Below are positions 30,608 to 40,005 of a DNA stretch of 64,000 bases, piece after piece. This stretch comes from Nonomuraea corallina. GTDB lineage: Bacteria > Actinomycetota > Actinomycetes > Streptosporangiales > Streptosporangiaceae. Location of the stretch: positions 1 through 64,000 of the forward strand of contig NZ_JAPNNL010000007.1 in the NCBI RefSeq assembly GCF_027620315.1, written 5' to 3'. The first letter of the stretch is position 1; each line of letters opens with the position of its first letter. The translations under genes were made by a program, and so were the position numbers. The notes below the pieces were generated by a model. That model worked only from the letters and a program-made list of their open reading frames with translations. It was not told the origin of the DNA and searched no databases.

Positions 30608-33406
30608 ATGGAAAGCGACCCAGACCAGACATCAGTCATCCTCGGAAGGCGAGACCCAGTGGCTTCCGGACGCCAGCGATTCTCGATCATCAGTGACGGC
30701 CTACCCAGTCAGTTGCCTGATGTCGATCCCAGTGAGACCAACGAGTGGCTCGAGTCCCTCGACAACGTCGTCAAGACGGAGGGCCGCACCAGAGCTCGCT
30801 ATCTGATGCTCCGCATTCTGGAGCGGGCCCGCGAGCACCAGGTCGGCGTGCCGGGGCTGCGCAGCACCGACTACATCAACACCATCCCGCCGGAGCGCGA
30901 GCCCTGGTTCCCCGGCGACGAGCACGTCGAGCGGCGCATCCGCGCCTACATCCGCTGGAACGCGGCGATCATGGTGTCGCGGGCCAACGCCCGCACCAAC
31001 GTCGGCGGCCACATCGCCACCTACGCCTCCGCCGCGTCGCTCTACGAGGTCGGCTTCAACCACTTCTTCCGCGGCAAGGACCACGGCGAGTCGGGCGACC
31101 AGGTGTTCTTCCAGGGCCACGCGGCGCCCGGCATCTACGCCCGCGCCTTCCTGGAGGGCCGGCTCAACGAGAGCCAGCTCGACGCGTTCCGGCAGGAGCT
31201 CTCGCACGGCTTCCACGGCCTGCCCTCCTACCCGCACCCGCGGCTCATGCCCGACTTCTGGGAGTTCCCGACCGTCTCCATGGGCCTGGGCCCGATCAAC
31301 GCGATCTACCAGGCGCGATTCAACCGCTACCTGCTCAACCGCGAGATCAAGGACACCAGCCGCAGCCACGTCTGGGCGTTCCTGGGCGACGGCGAGATGG
31401 ACGAGCCCGAGTCGCTGGGCGCGATCGGCGTGGCCGCCCGCGAGGAGCTCGACAACCTCACCTTTGTGATCAACTGCAACCTGCAGCGCCTCGACGGCCC
31501 GGTACGCGGCAACGGCAAGATCATTCAGGAGCTGGAGGCGTACTTCCGGGGCGCCGGCTGGAACGTCATCAAGGTCGTCTGGGGCCGCGACTGGGACCCG
31601 CTGCTGGCCGCCGACGTCGACGGGGTGCTGGTCAACCAGATGAACACCACGCCCGACGGCCAGTTCCAGACCTACTCGGTGGAGTCGGGCGCCTACATCC
31701 GCGACCACTTCTTCGGCACCGACCCGCGCCTGCGCAAGATGGCCGAGCACCTCAGCGACGACGACATCCGCAAGCTGTCGCGCGGCGGCCACGACTACCG
31801 CAAGGTCTACGCGGCCTTCAAGGCGGCCCGTGAGCACGTCGGCCAGCCGACGGTCATCCTGGCCCAGACCATCAAGGGCTGGACCCTCGGCAAGGACTTC
31901 GAGGCGCGCAACGCCACCCACCAGATGAAGAAGCTCACCAAGGCCGAGCTGAAGGAGTTCCGCGACCGGCTCTACCTGCCGATCCCGGACTCGGCGCTGG
32001 AGGGCGAGCTGCCGCCGTACTTCCACCCGGGCGAGGACGACCCCGAGATCCAGTACATGAAGGAGCGCCGCGCGGCGCTCGGCGGGGTGCTGCCCAAGCG
32101 GGTCAACCGCGCAAAGGCCGTCAAGCTGCCCGGCGAGGAGGCCTACAAGACCTTCACCAAGGGCTCCGGCAAGCAGCAGGTCGCCACCACGATGGCGTTC
32201 GTCCGGCTGCTCAAGGACCTCATGCGCGACAAGGAGATCGGCCACCGGTTCGTGCCGATCATCCCGGACGAGGCCCGCACGTTCGGCCTGGACGCGATGT
32301 TCCCGACCGCGAAGATCTATTCGCCGCACGGCCAGATGTACGAGGCCGTCGACCGCGAGCTGCTCCTGTCGTACAAGGAGGCCGTGCAGGGGCAGATCCT
32401 GCACGAGGGCATCAGCGAGTCGGGGTCGATGGCGTCGATGATCGCCGCCGGCACCTCGTACGCCACGCACGGCGAGCACATGATCCCGATCTACATCTTC
32501 TACTCGATGTTCGGGTTCCAGCGGACCGGCGACCAGATGTGGGCCCTGGGCGACCAGATGGGCCGCGGCTTCCTGATCGGCGCCACGGCCGGCCGCACCA
32601 CGCTCAACGGCGAGGGCCTGCAGCACGAGGACGGCCACACGCCGCTCATCGCCTCCACCAACCCGGCGGCGGTCATCTACGACCCGTCGTGGGCGTTCGA
32701 GGTGGCCCACATCGTCAGGGACGGCCTGCGCCGCATGTACGGCGACAAGCCCGAGGACCTGTTCTACTACCTGACCGTCTACAACGAGCCCTACCTGCAG
32801 CCCGCCCAGCCCGAGGGCATCGACGTCGAGGGCCTGCTGCGGGGCCTCTACAAGTACGCCGACGGGCCGGGGACGCAGGGGCCGAAGGCCAACATCCTGG
32901 CCTCCGGCGTGGCCGGGCCGTGGGCGATGGAAGCCCAGCGGATGCTGGCCGACGACTGGGGCGTGTCGGCCACCGTCTGGTCGGCCACCTCCTGGACCGA
33001 GCTGCGCCGCGAGGCGCTGACCTGCGACGAGCACAACCTGCTCAACCCCGACGCCGAGCGGCGCGTGCCGTACGTGACGCAGGTGCTGTCGGATGCGCAG
33101 GGCCCGTTCGTGGGCGTCAGCGACTACATGAAGGCGGTGCAGGACCAGATCGCGCAGTGGGTGCCGGGCGACTGGTCCTCGCTGGGCACCGACGGGTTCG
33201 GCCTGTCCGACACCCGTTCGGCGCTGCGCCGCCACTTCCACGTGGACGCCGCCTCCATCACCCTGGCCGTGCTCACGTCCCTGGTGCGGCGGGGCGAGCT
33301 CGACGGCGAGGTGCTGCGCGAGGCGATCGCCCGCTACCACCTGAAGAACGGCGTGACCGAGGCCGGCGGCCCCGAGACCAACGACACCCAGTCGATGGGC
33401 GTCTGA
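30608..33406 (+). CDS. aceE: Pyruvate dehydrogenase E1 component, homodimeric
   Basis: A 932-residue thiamine-diphosphate enzyme that decarboxylates pyruvate and acetylates the E2 lipoyl domain. The ThDP/Mg motif begins [10 protein letters not shown] (about residue 259) and continues to [14 protein letters not shown]; the single-chain form with an N-terminal [23 protein letters not shown] block identifies the AceE type used by actinobacteria. ATG at 30,608 is used; 30,581 would add nine residues. Transcription ends at a strong hairpin. The upstream DasR-like palindrome suggests carbon-source control. Confidence 0.96.
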   Translation: MESDPDQTSVILGRRDPVASGRQRFSIISDGLPSQLPDVDPSETNEWLESLDNVVKTEGRTRARYLMLRILERAREHQVGVPGLRSTDYINTIPPEREPWFPGDEHVERRIRAYIRWNAAIMVSRANARTNVGGHIATYASAASLYEVGFNHFFRGKDHGESGDQVFFQGHAAPGIYARAFLEGRLNESQLDAFRQELSHGFHGLPSYPHPRLMPDFWEFPTVSMGLGPINAIYQARFNRYLLNREIKDTSRSHVWAFLGDGEMDEPESLGAIGVAAREELDNLTFVINCNLQRLDGPVRGNGKIIQELEAYFRGAGWNVIKVVWGRDWDPLLAADVDGVLVNQMNTTPDGQFQTYSVESGAYIRDHFFGTDPRLRKMAEHLSDDDIRKLSRGGHDYRKVYAAFKAAREHVGQPTVILAQTIKGWTLGKDFEARNATHQMKKLTKAELKEFRDRLYLPIPDSALEGELPPYFHPGEDDPEIQYMKERRAALGGVLPKRVNRAKAVKLPGEEAYKTFTKGSGKQQVATTMAFVRLLKDLMRDKEIGHRFVPIIPDEARTFGLDAMFPTAKIYSPHGQMYEAVDRELLLSYKEAVQGQILHEGISESGSMASMIAAGTSYATHGEHMIPIYIFYSMFGFQRTGDQMWALGDQMGRGFLIGATAGRTTLNGEGLQHEDGHTPLIASTNPAAVIYDPSWAFEVAHIVRDGLRRMYGDKPEDLFYYLTVYNEPYLQPAQPEGIDVEGLLRGLYKYADGPGTQGPKANILASGVAGPWAMEAQRMLADDWGVSATVWSATSWTELRREALTCDEHNLLNPDAERRVPYVTQVLSDAQGPFVGVSDYMKAVQDQIAQWVPGDWSSLGTDGFGLSDTRSALRRHFHVDAASITLAVLTSLVRRGELDGEVLREAIARYHLKNGVTEAGGPETNDTQSMGV

Positions 33407-33419
33407 CCTCATCCGCACG

Positions 33420-33453
33420 ACGTGCCCCCGTGAAGCGTTTCACGGGGGCACGT
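33420..33453 (+). terminator. aceE terminator hairpin
   Basis: ACGTGCCCCCGTGAA (33,420-33,434) and TTCACGGGGGCACGT (33,439-33,453) form a perfect 15-bp stem with a four-base loop, 13 bases after the aceE stop. No clear T tract follows. Confidence 0.85.
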
Positions 33454-33570
33454 CCCGTTCTGAGGGCAGGCGGCACGGGCGCGGAGGGGTGGCGCGCCGC
33501 CGAATCCCGTGCGCGGTCCCGTATTGTGGGCAGCACTTCCCCCGGAGACGACAAGGGGAGACTGTTCGTG

Positions 33571-35085
33571 ATGCGCCGCGTCCTCGCCGCCGCACTCGTG
33601 GCCACCACGGCCGCCATGACCGCCGGCTGTGTCAGCACCGCCCAACCCGCCAGCGACGGCTCACCGGAGACCACCGGGGGCGGGCAGATCGCGTGGGGCC
33701 CGTGCACCGACATCAAGCGCCCAGACGGCGAGCCGCCGGCCCGCCAGGACCAGAACGTGCGCTGCGGGACGCTGTCGGTGCCGCTCGACTACGCCGAACC
33801 CGGCGGCGAGCAGATCAAGCTCGCCATGATCAAGATCCCAGCGGTCGACCAGCGCAACCGGATCGGCTCGCTGCTGTTCAACTTCGGCGGCCCCGGCGCC
33901 TCCGGCGTCGACACGCTCGACCAGGCGGCCAAGGCGCTGTCGACCCTGCGCGCCCGCTATGACCTGATCAGCTTCGACCCGCGCGGCGTCGAGCGCAGCT
34001 CGGGGGTGCGCTGCGGCACCGGCGCCGACCTGGACGCCTTCACCTCCCAGGACACGCTGCCGCCCGGTGAGGAGACCCGCCGCGAGATCGAGGCGGCCAA
34101 CCGCGAGTTCGCCCGGCTGTGCGAGCGCGACGCGGGCAGGATCCTGCCGTACGTCGGCACCGTCAACGCCGCCCGCGACATGGACCGGATGCGGATCGCG
34201 CTGGGCGACGAGAAGCTGAACTACGTCGGCATGTCCTATGGCACCCAGCTCGGCGCCGTCTACGCCACCCAGTTCCCGGGCAACGTCGGCCGCATGGTGC
34301 TCGACGCGCCGCTCGACCCCACGGTCAGCTTCGAGGAGCGCACGCTGGCCCAGACCCGCGGGTTCCAGCAGGTGTACGAGAGCTTCCTGAAGGCGTGCGT
34401 CAAGGAACGGTGCGAGATCGGCACCAGCGTGGAGAACGCCAACGCGAACGTGGAGAAGCTGCTCAACGACCTGGCCGCCAAGCCGCTCAAGGTCGGCACG
34501 CGGGAGCTGACCCAGGGGCTCGCGGCCACCGGCGTGGCCTCGGCGCTCTACTCGGAGATGACCTGGCCGTTCCTGGAGACCGCGCTCGGGCAGGCGCTCA
34601 AGGGCCAGGGCGGCGCGCTGCTCTACCTGGCCGACAGCTACACCGGGCGCAACGAGGACGGCACCTACTCCACCCAGATGACCAGCTTCCCCGCCATCAC
34701 CTGCGCCGACTCGGCCGAGCGGCCCGACAAGGCGACGCTGCGCCGCACCGAGGAGGCCGCGCTGGCGATCTCGCCGCTGTTCGGCAGCGAGGGCTCGGGC
34801 GGGCTGTGCAGCATCTGGCCGGCCCAGGGCGGCGACGAGGCCAAGCGGGTGGACGCCACCGGCTCGGCCCCCATCGTGGTGGTCGGGGGCAGGAACGACC
34901 CGGCGACCCCGTACGAGTGGGCGCCCAGGCTGACGGAGCAGCTCAAGACCGCCACGCTGGTCACCTACGAGGGTGAGGGGCACGGCGCCTACCTGTCGGG
35001 CAGCCGGTGCGTGACCCAGCTGGTCGACGCCTTCCTCCTGGAGGGCAAGCAGCCGGCGAAGGGCGCCACCTGCCCGGCGGCCTAG
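33571..35085 (+). CDS. Secreted TAP-like alpha/beta hydrolase
   Basis: A 504-residue exported hydrolase. A signal peptide with a lipobox-like end (VLAAALVATTAAMTAGC) suggests a lipoprotein. The alpha/beta core includes LLFNFGGPGASGVDTL (oxyanion loop), the nucleophile elbow GMSYGTQLG (Ser), an Asp in VVVGGRNDPATPYEW and the C-terminal His in YEGEGHGAYL, followed by the TAP-like C-terminal domain with paired Cys. Relatives are tripeptidyl aminopeptidases and esterases. AAGGGGAG precedes the start; GTG at 33,568 is an alternative. Confidence 0.9.
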   Translation: MRRVLAAALVATTAAMTAGCVSTAQPASDGSPETTGGGQIAWGPCTDIKRPDGEPPARQDQNVRCGTLSVPLDYAEPGGEQIKLAMIKIPAVDQRNRIGSLLFNFGGPGASGVDTLDQAAKALSTLRARYDLISFDPRGVERSSGVRCGTGADLDAFTSQDTLPPGEETRREIEAANREFARLCERDAGRILPYVGTVNAARDMDRMRIALGDEKLNYVGMSYGTQLGAVYATQFPGNVGRMVLDAPLDPTVSFEERTLAQTRGFQQVYESFLKACVKERCEIGTSVENANANVEKLLNDLAAKPLKVGTRELTQGLAATGVASALYSEMTWPFLETALGQALKGQGGALLYLADSYTGRNEDGTYSTQMTSFPAITCADSAERPDKATLRRTEEAALAISPLFGSEGSGGLCSIWPAQGGDEAKRVDATGSAPIVVVGGRNDPATPYEWAPRLTEQLKTATLVTYEGEGHGAYLSGSRCVTQLVDAFLLEGKQPAKGATCPAA

Positions 35086-35095
35086 GCTCTGGTCC

Positions 35096-35836
35096 GTGAC
35101 GGACTACTGTTCCTTGATCGAGAGTGAGACGGCGCGGGTGGCCCGGCCGGCCTCCGCGCCGGCGGACACCCCGGTGCCGGCGTGCCCCGGCTGGACCATG
35201 GGCGACCTCATCACGCACCTGGGCACCATGCACCGATGGGTGACCCACATGGTGTCCACCCGCAACCAGGACCCGCTCTGGTCCCGCGAGGTGCCCAACG
35301 GGCTGGCCGAGGGCGAGAGCGGCGACGCGGCCTGGCTGGCGGAGGGGTCGGCCGAGCTGGTGCGGACGCTGCGCGCCACTGATCCCGCCACGCCGCTGTG
35401 GACGTGGGGGCCCGGCGGCACCGCGGGCTGGTGGGCCAGGCGGATGACGTTCGAGCTGGTCGTACACCGGGTGGACGCCGAGCAGGCGCTGGGCCTGGAA
35501 CCGGAGCTGGACCCCGCGCTGGCGGCCGACGGCGTCGAGGAGCTGCTCGGCAACCTGGCGGGCGCCCGGTGGGTGAGCCGGCGGCTGGCGGAGCTGGACC
35601 TGACGGGCACGACGTTCCACCTGCACGCGACCGACGTGCCGGGCGAGTGGACGTTCACCCAGGGGCCCGGCGGCGTGGTGACGTGGGAGCGCGGGCACGC
35701 CAGGGGCGACGCGGCGGTGCGGGCGCCGGCCGGCGACCTGCTGCTGCTGATGTACGGCAGGCGTTCGTGCGACGGGCTGCCCGTGTTCGGCGACCGGGCG
35801 CTGCTGGAGCGGTGGCTCGCCGCCGCCGGGCTGTGA
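35096..35836 (+). CDS. Maleylpyruvate isomerase-fold (DinB-like) protein
   Basis: A 246-residue protein of the actinobacterial TIGR03083 family: an N-terminal mycothiol-dependent MDMPI/DinB-like helical domain (PVPACPGWTMGDLITHLGTMHRWV, with metal-ligand His residues and later FELVVHRVDAEQALG) and a C-terminal MDMPI-C domain (TTFHLHATDVPGEWTF). Members may be mycothiol S-transferases. The substrate is unknown. GTG at 35,096 lies ten bases after the hydrolase stop, so the two are probably co-transcribed. Confidence 0.85.
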   Translation: MTDYCSLIESETARVARPASAPADTPVPACPGWTMGDLITHLGTMHRWVTHMVSTRNQDPLWSREVPNGLAEGESGDAAWLAEGSAELVRTLRATDPATPLWTWGPGGTAGWWARRMTFELVVHRVDAEQALGLEPELDPALAADGVEELLGNLAGARWVSRRLAELDLTGTTFHLHATDVPGEWTFTQGPGGVVTWERGHARGDAAVRAPAGDLLLLMYGRRSCDGLPVFGDRALLERWLAAAGL

Positions 35837-35952
35837 GCCCCGGACGCGCCGCCACTCGGCGGTCGGCGGCGTGTCCGGGGCCGGGGGCCGCCGGGAGGGC
35901 GGCCGGGCGCGGGCCGGGGTCGCGGGGAAGGCGTGCTCCCGGCCCACGACGA

Positions 35953-36000
35953 TCAATGGCCGTGGTGGAGCCCGAACAGGTCACCCGAGTTGTCGGTCAT
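35953..36000 (-). CDS. 15-codon micro-ORF with strong ribosome site
   Basis: ATG at 36,000 encodes MTDNSGDLFGLHHGH and stops at 35,953. It is preceded by GAGGAG seven bases upstream, one of the better ribosome sites in the window, and by a palindrome 13 bases beyond that. It follows the WYL regulator gene on the same strand by about 80 bases. It could be a leader, a regulatory peptide or chance; no downstream gene on this strand is close enough to be attenuated. Confidence 0.4.
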   Translation of the reverse strand: MTDNSGDLFGLHHGH

Positions 36001-36012
36001 GCCGTCTCCTCG

Positions 36013-36031
36013 TTGTCTCCGTACGAGACAA
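36013..36031. promoter_or_regulatory. Palindrome between WYL gene and micro-ORF
   Basis: TTGTCTC-CGTAC-GAGACAA, perfect 7-bp arms. It is operator-sized and located directly before the micro-ORF ribosome site. The nearest regulator is the WYL protein encoded just upstream, which may bind it. Confidence 0.45.
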
Positions 36032-36077
36032 GAATGTGGCGGCGAAGCGACAACCCTATGTCGGTGTTTTCGAACTC

Positions 36078-36806
36078 CTAATCGAGAACCGCGCCGCGGA
36101 CGAGCATCTCGGGCACGTCGGCGGCGAACCCCTCCAGCGGCCGGTCCGGGGCGCGCTCGGCGCGGACCTCGGCGTCGACGATGCGGTCGAGGCGGAAGAC
36201 GCGCACGTCGTCGCGGAGCCGGCACCAGGCCACGAGATACCAGAACCCGCCGCGGCCGCCCAGGAAGACGCCGGGCTCGACGTCGCGGGAGGTCAGCGCG
36301 CCCTTGGCGTCGGCGTAGCCGAGACGCAGCACGCGGCGGCGCAGCAGCGCCTCCTCGATGGCGCGTGAGACGCCCTCGGCGCCGAGCGGGCGGGCCGGGC
36401 CGCCGGGCTCGGGCGGCTCGGCGACGAGCATCACGCGGCGGGCCAGCTCGCGGGCCAGCTCGCCCTCGCGGCCCGGCATGGCGGCCACGACCTTGCGTAA
36501 CGCGCTGCGGGCCTGGCGGCCGAACGGCTGGTCGCCGGCCCGGCTGAGCGCCACCGCGATGGCCACGGCCTCGGCCGGGGTGAAGTTGAGCGGAGGCAGG
36601 GACATCGTCTTGTCGATCGCGTAGCCGCCCCTGCGGCCCTGCTCGGCGTAGATGGGCACCCCGGACTCCTGCAGCGCGACGATGTCGCGCTCGATCGTGC
36701 GCACGCTCACCTCGAACCGCGCGGCGAGCTCCCGCGCGGAACGGCAGCGCGGCGAGATGGCGCGCAGGTCCTCGACGAGCGCGTAGAGCCGGTCGGTGCG
36801 GTTCAC
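36078..36806 (-). CDS. WYL-domain transcriptional regulator (YafY-like)
   Basis: A 242-residue regulator with an N-terminal DeoR-type winged helix (RTDRLYALVEDLRAISPRCR, RELAARFEVSVRTIERDIVAL, about residues 3-45), the linker GRRGGYAIDKTMSLPPLNFT, and a C-terminal WYL domain (LRLGYADAKGALTSRDVEPG, GFWYLVAWCRLRDDVRVFRLDRI, where the WYL motif reads WYL). GTG at 36,806 begins the conserved helix; an upstream frame to 36,932 lacks support. WYL proteins bind nucleic-acid-like ligands; the target here is unknown. Confidence 0.87.
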   Translation of the reverse strand: MNRTDRLYALVEDLRAISPRCRSARELAARFEVSVRTIERDIVALQESGVPIYAEQGRRGGYAIDKTMSLPPLNFTPAEAVAIAVALSRAGDQPFGRQARSALRKVVAAMPGREGELARELARRVMLVAEPPEPGGPARPLGAEGVSRAIEEALLRRRVLRLGYADAKGALTSRDVEPGVFLGGRGGFWYLVAWCRLRDDVRVFRLDRIVDAEVRAERAPDRPLEGFAADVPEMLVRGAVLD

Positions 36807-36862
36807 ACTGGTGACGGTACGCTCCGGCACCGACAATCGCGTGCCCACAGGGCTTTCGCGCG

Positions 36863-37882
36863 TCAGCGGGCCCAGGCCAGGAGATCGTCCGCGGGCCAGG
36901 TGTTCACGATCCGCTCCGGCTCGACGCCGCACAGCGCGGCCCGCTCACAGCCGAAGCGCTGCCAGTCGAGCTGACCCGGGGCGTGCGCGTCGGAGTCGAC
37001 CGCGAACACGCAGCCCTGCTCGTACGCCTGGCGCAGCAGCCGCTTGGGCGGGTCGAGCCGGTCGGGCCTGGAGTTGATCTCGACGGCCACACCGAACCGG
37101 CGGCACGCCTCGAAGACCAGCTCGGCGTCGAACTCCGACTCCGGCCTGCGCGCGCCGCGCGCGCCGCCCGCCCGCACGATCCGCCCGGTGCAGTGGCCGA
37201 GCACGTCGACGCGCGGGTTCGCGATCGCGGTGACCATCCTGCGGGTCATCTCCGTACGGTCCATCCGCAGCTTGGAGTGCACGCTGGCGACCACGATGTC
37301 GAGCCGGTCGAGCAGCTCGGGCTCCTGGTCGAGGCCGCCGCCGGCGTCGATGTCGACCTCGATGCCGGTGAGGATCCGGAACGGGGCGAGCCGCAGGTTG
37401 AGCTCGGCGACCACGTCGAGCTGCTCACGCAGGCGGGCCGCGGACAGGCCGCGGGCGACGGTCAGGCGCGGCGAGTGGTCGGTGAGCGCCAGATAGCCGT
37501 GGCCGAGCGCCCGGGCCGCCAGCGCCATCTCCTCGATCGGCGAGCCTCCGTCGGACCAGTCGGAGTGGCTGTGCAGGTCGCCTTTGAGCGCGGCGCGCAG
37601 CGCGGCGGCCTCCTCCCCCAGGTCGGCGCCCTCGGTGGCGCGCAGCCTGCGCAGGTAGGTCGGGACCTGCCCGTCAAGCGCCTCGCTGATCACCAAAGCG
37701 GTGACCTTGCCGATGCCGGGCAGCTCGGCCAGGCCGCCCGAGCGCGCGCGCCGTTCCAGCTCCTCGCGCGGCAGCTCGGCGACGACGGCGGCGGCGCGGC
37801 GGAAGGCGCGCACCCGGTAGGCGGGCTCGCCCGCGCGCTCCAGCAAAAAGGCGATCTCTCGGAACGCCTCGACCGGTTCCAT
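36863..37882 (-). CDS. PolX-like HhH-PHP phosphoesterase lacking the polymerase domain
   Basis: A 339-residue protein. Residues 1-75 form the PolX N-terminal helical/HhH domain (FREIAFLLERAGEPAYRVRA, GLAELPGIGKVTALVISEAL). From about 100 a PHP domain follows with metal ligands HSHSDWSDG, LTDHSP, GIEVDID, VVASVHSK, GHCTGR, EINSRPDR and DSDAHAPGQ. The nucleotidyltransferase palm that lies between these parts in bacterial PolX is absent. It should be a metal-dependent phosphoesterase or exonuclease. ATG at 37,882 begins the conserved region. Confidence 0.85.
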   Translation of the reverse strand: MEPVEAFREIAFLLERAGEPAYRVRAFRRAAAVVAELPREELERRARSGGLAELPGIGKVTALVISEALDGQVPTYLRRLRATEGADLGEEAAALRAALKGDLHSHSDWSDGGSPIEEMALAARALGHGYLALTDHSPRLTVARGLSAARLREQLDVVAELNLRLAPFRILTGIEVDIDAGGGLDQEPELLDRLDIVVASVHSKLRMDRTEMTRRMVTAIANPRVDVLGHCTGRIVRAGGARGARRPESEFDAELVFEACRRFGVAVEINSRPDRLDPPKRLLRQAYEQGCVFAVDSDAHAPGQLDWQRFGCERAALCGVEPERIVNTWPADDLLAWAR

Positions 37883-37983
37883 ACGTTCATGCCTATCAGA
37901 GCGACCAAGCGCGGAGCCGCCCGGAATTGAACGGCGGTCCCCCGCGCCGCTAGGCTGTGTGATCGCAAGAGAGCAGGAGCCAG

Positions 37984-38403
37984 ATGGCCAAGACGCCGCA
38001 CCACGCCCCCCGGCCCGGCAAGGCGCCACCCAAGAAGAAGTCGTCCAACGTCGTGACCCTCACCGTCATCGGTGTGGTGTCGGTCATGGTGGTCGGCTAC
38101 TGCGCGGCCGCCTCCCGCTCCGAGGAGGTCACCGCCGACTGCGTCGACACCAGCCAGCGGGCGGACGACGGCACCTACGTCGTGGTCGACGAGTCCTTCT
38201 GCGACGACGACGACCGCGGCGGCGGCACCTACCTCTACAGCGGCTCCCGCGCGGCCTATCACTGGTACTACGGCGGCACCCGGGTCGGCGACCGCGTGCG
38301 CGGCGGCACCACGCTCCGCCCGTCCGACGCCAGCATCACCAGCCGCGACGGCCGCACCATCCAGCGGGGCGGCTTCGGCAGCTCCCGCGGCGGCGGGAGC
38401 TGA
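37984..38403 (+). CDS. Single-pass membrane protein, DUF1190-like
   Basis: A 139-residue protein: a basic Pro/Lys-rich N-terminus (PRPGKAPPKKKSSN), one membrane helix (VVTLTVIGVVSVMVVGYCAA, about 23-42), then an extracytoplasmic Gly/Tyr/Asp-rich tail with two cysteines (ADCVD, FCDDDD) and SGSRAAYHWYYGGTRVGDRV. The pattern recalls the YgiB/DUF1190 partners of ATP-grasp YgiC proteins, and the next gene is such an ATP-grasp enzyme. AGGAG precedes ATG 37,984. Confidence 0.65.
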   Translation: MAKTPHHAPRPGKAPPKKKSSNVVTLTVIGVVSVMVVGYCAAASRSEEVTADCVDTSQRADDGTYVVVDESFCDDDDRGGGTYLYSGSRAAYHWYYGGTRVGDRVRGGTTLRPSDASITSRDGRTIQRGGFGSSRGGGS

Positions 38404-38406
38404 GCG

Positions 38407-39555
38407 GTGCGGCGCGAGCGCGGCGTCCCCCGCGCGGGCTGGGAGAAGACCATCGAAGGTCAGGGCCTGGCCTACCACCGGGCGGCCCACCCCCAGGGCC
38501 TGAGCAGACCCTACTGGGACGAGTCCGTCCACTATGTCTTCTCCATGGCGGAGGTGGAGTCGCTGGAGGAGCAGGTCGAGGAGCTCCACGCGATGTGCCT
38601 GCGGGCCGCCGCCCACGTGGTCGAGACCGGGCGCTTCGCCGACTTCGCCATCCCCGGGTGGGCCGCCGAGGAGGTGGCCCGGTCCTGGGAGCGGCGCGAC
38701 GCCCACCTGTACGCGCGGTTCGACCTGCGCTACGACGGCACCGGCCCGGCCAAGCTGCTGGAGTACAACGCCGACACGCCCACCTCGTTGCTGGAGTCGT
38801 CGGTGATCCAGTGGTTCTGGCTGCAGGACACCCACCCCGGCGACGACCAGTGGAACTCCATCCACGAGCGGCTCATCGACCGCTGGCGCGCGCTGCCGCT
38901 GCCACCTGGCCCCACCCACTTCGCCTGGACCAACATGGACGAGACGGGCGAGGAGGCCATGACCCTGGCCTACCTGCAGGAGACCGCCGAGCAGGCGGGC
39001 CTGCGGACCGTCGCCGTCGCCATGGAGGACATCGGCTGGGACGAGCTCAACCGGCGCTTCGTCGACATGGACGAGCAGATGATCCGCTCGATCTTCAAGC
39101 TCTATCCGTGGGAGTGGATGCTGGGCGAGCCGTTCGGCCGCCACGCGGTCCGCCACTCCACCTGGATCGAGCCGCTGTGGAAGGCGCTGCTGTCCAACAA
39201 GGCGCTGCTGGCCGTGCTCTGGGAGCTCTACCCCGGCCATCCCAACCTGCTGCCCGCCTATCTCGACGGCCCGCGCGACCTGGAGTCCTACATCGCCAAG
39301 CCGCTGCTCGGCCGCGAAGGCGCCTCGATGCGGGTGGTCACCCCCGCCCTGACCCAGGAGACGCCCGGGTCGTACGGCCAGGAGGGCTACGTCTTCCAGG
39401 GCTTCGAGGCGCTGCCCGAGTTCGACGGCCAGCGGCCCGTGCTCGGCGCCTGGGTGATCGCCGACGAGGCGGCGGGGCTGGGCATCCGGGAGACCACCGG
39501 CCTGATCACCGACGACACCTCGTCCTTCGTCCCTCACCGAATCGAGCTCACATGA
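38407..39555 (+). CDS. Glutathionylspermidine synthase-like ATP-grasp ligase
   Basis: A 382-residue member of the GSP-synthase ATP-grasp family without the amidase half. Characteristic stretches are RRERGVPRAGWEKTIEGQGL, LYARFDLRYDGTGPAKLLEYNADTPTSLLES (metal/ATP site), AYLQETAEQAG, YPWEWMLGEPFG, AKPLLGREGASM and a C-terminal VFQGFEALPEFDGQRPVLGAWVI. It probably forms an amide bond between a peptide carboxylate and an amine. GTG at 38,407. Its stop overlaps the DUF350 gene (ATGA). It resembles YgiC/YjfC of enterobacteria. Confidence 0.88.
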   Translation: MRRERGVPRAGWEKTIEGQGLAYHRAAHPQGLSRPYWDESVHYVFSMAEVESLEEQVEELHAMCLRAAAHVVETGRFADFAIPGWAAEEVARSWERRDAHLYARFDLRYDGTGPAKLLEYNADTPTSLLESSVIQWFWLQDTHPGDDQWNSIHERLIDRWRALPLPPGPTHFAWTNMDETGEEAMTLAYLQETAEQAGLRTVAVAMEDIGWDELNRRFVDMDEQMIRSIFKLYPWEWMLGEPFGRHAVRHSTWIEPLWKALLSNKALLAVLWELYPGHPNLLPAYLDGPRDLESYIAKPLLGREGASMRVVTPALTQETPGSYGQEGYVFQGFEALPEFDGQRPVLGAWVIADEAAGLGIRETTGLITDDTSSFVPHRIELT

Positions 39556-39983
39556 CTCTCCTGGAGACCCTCGCCCGCGGCGCGGGCGCCATCGCCTCCT
39601 ACGCCGCCGTCGGCGTCATCCTGATGATCGTCGGCTTCTACGTGATCGACCTGGCCACGCCGGGCCGGCTCAGCGAGGTCATCCGCACCCAGCGCAACCC
39701 GAACGCCACGCTGCTGGCCTCCTCGGCGATGGCGGCCGTGGGGCTCATCGTCGCGGCCTCCATCTGGTCCTCCGGCGGCCGGCTGGCCGAAGGGCTGGCG
39801 GGCACCGCCGTGTTCGGCCTGGTCGGCATCGTGGTCCAGACACTGGCGATGCTGCTGTTCGACCGGGTGGCGGGCATCTCGGTGCGGGAGCTGGTCAAGG
39901 ACCCCGAACTGCAGCCCGGCGCGCGGCTGCTGGCGGTCACCCATGTGGCGATCGGCCTGATCACGGCCGTCGCGGTCATCTGA
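39552..39983 (+). CDS. DUF350 (YjfL-like) membrane protein
   Basis: A 143-residue protein with four membrane helices (about 13-31, 51-70, 80-100, 120-140) and the DUF350 pattern IRTQRNPNATLLASSAMAAVG. ATG at 39,552 overlaps the ATP-grasp stop, so they are translated together. DUF350 proteins are recurrent partners of YgiC-type ATP-grasp enzymes in bacteria. The role is unknown; membrane modification is a prediction. Confidence 0.85.
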   Translation: MTLLETLARGAGAIASYAAVGVILMIVGFYVIDLATPGRLSEVIRTQRNPNATLLASSAMAAVGLIVAASIWSSGGRLAEGLAGTAVFGLVGIVVQTLAMLLFDRVAGISVRELVKDPELQPGARLLAVTHVAIGLITAVAVI

Positions 39984-40005
39984 CGGGACCTGGCACTCTA
40001 GGAGC

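Noticed and set aside
30701-33418. 905-codon minus-strand frame opposite aceE
   Set aside because: It mirrors the aceE codons (GC-rich third positions) and has no family features; aceE is unambiguous.
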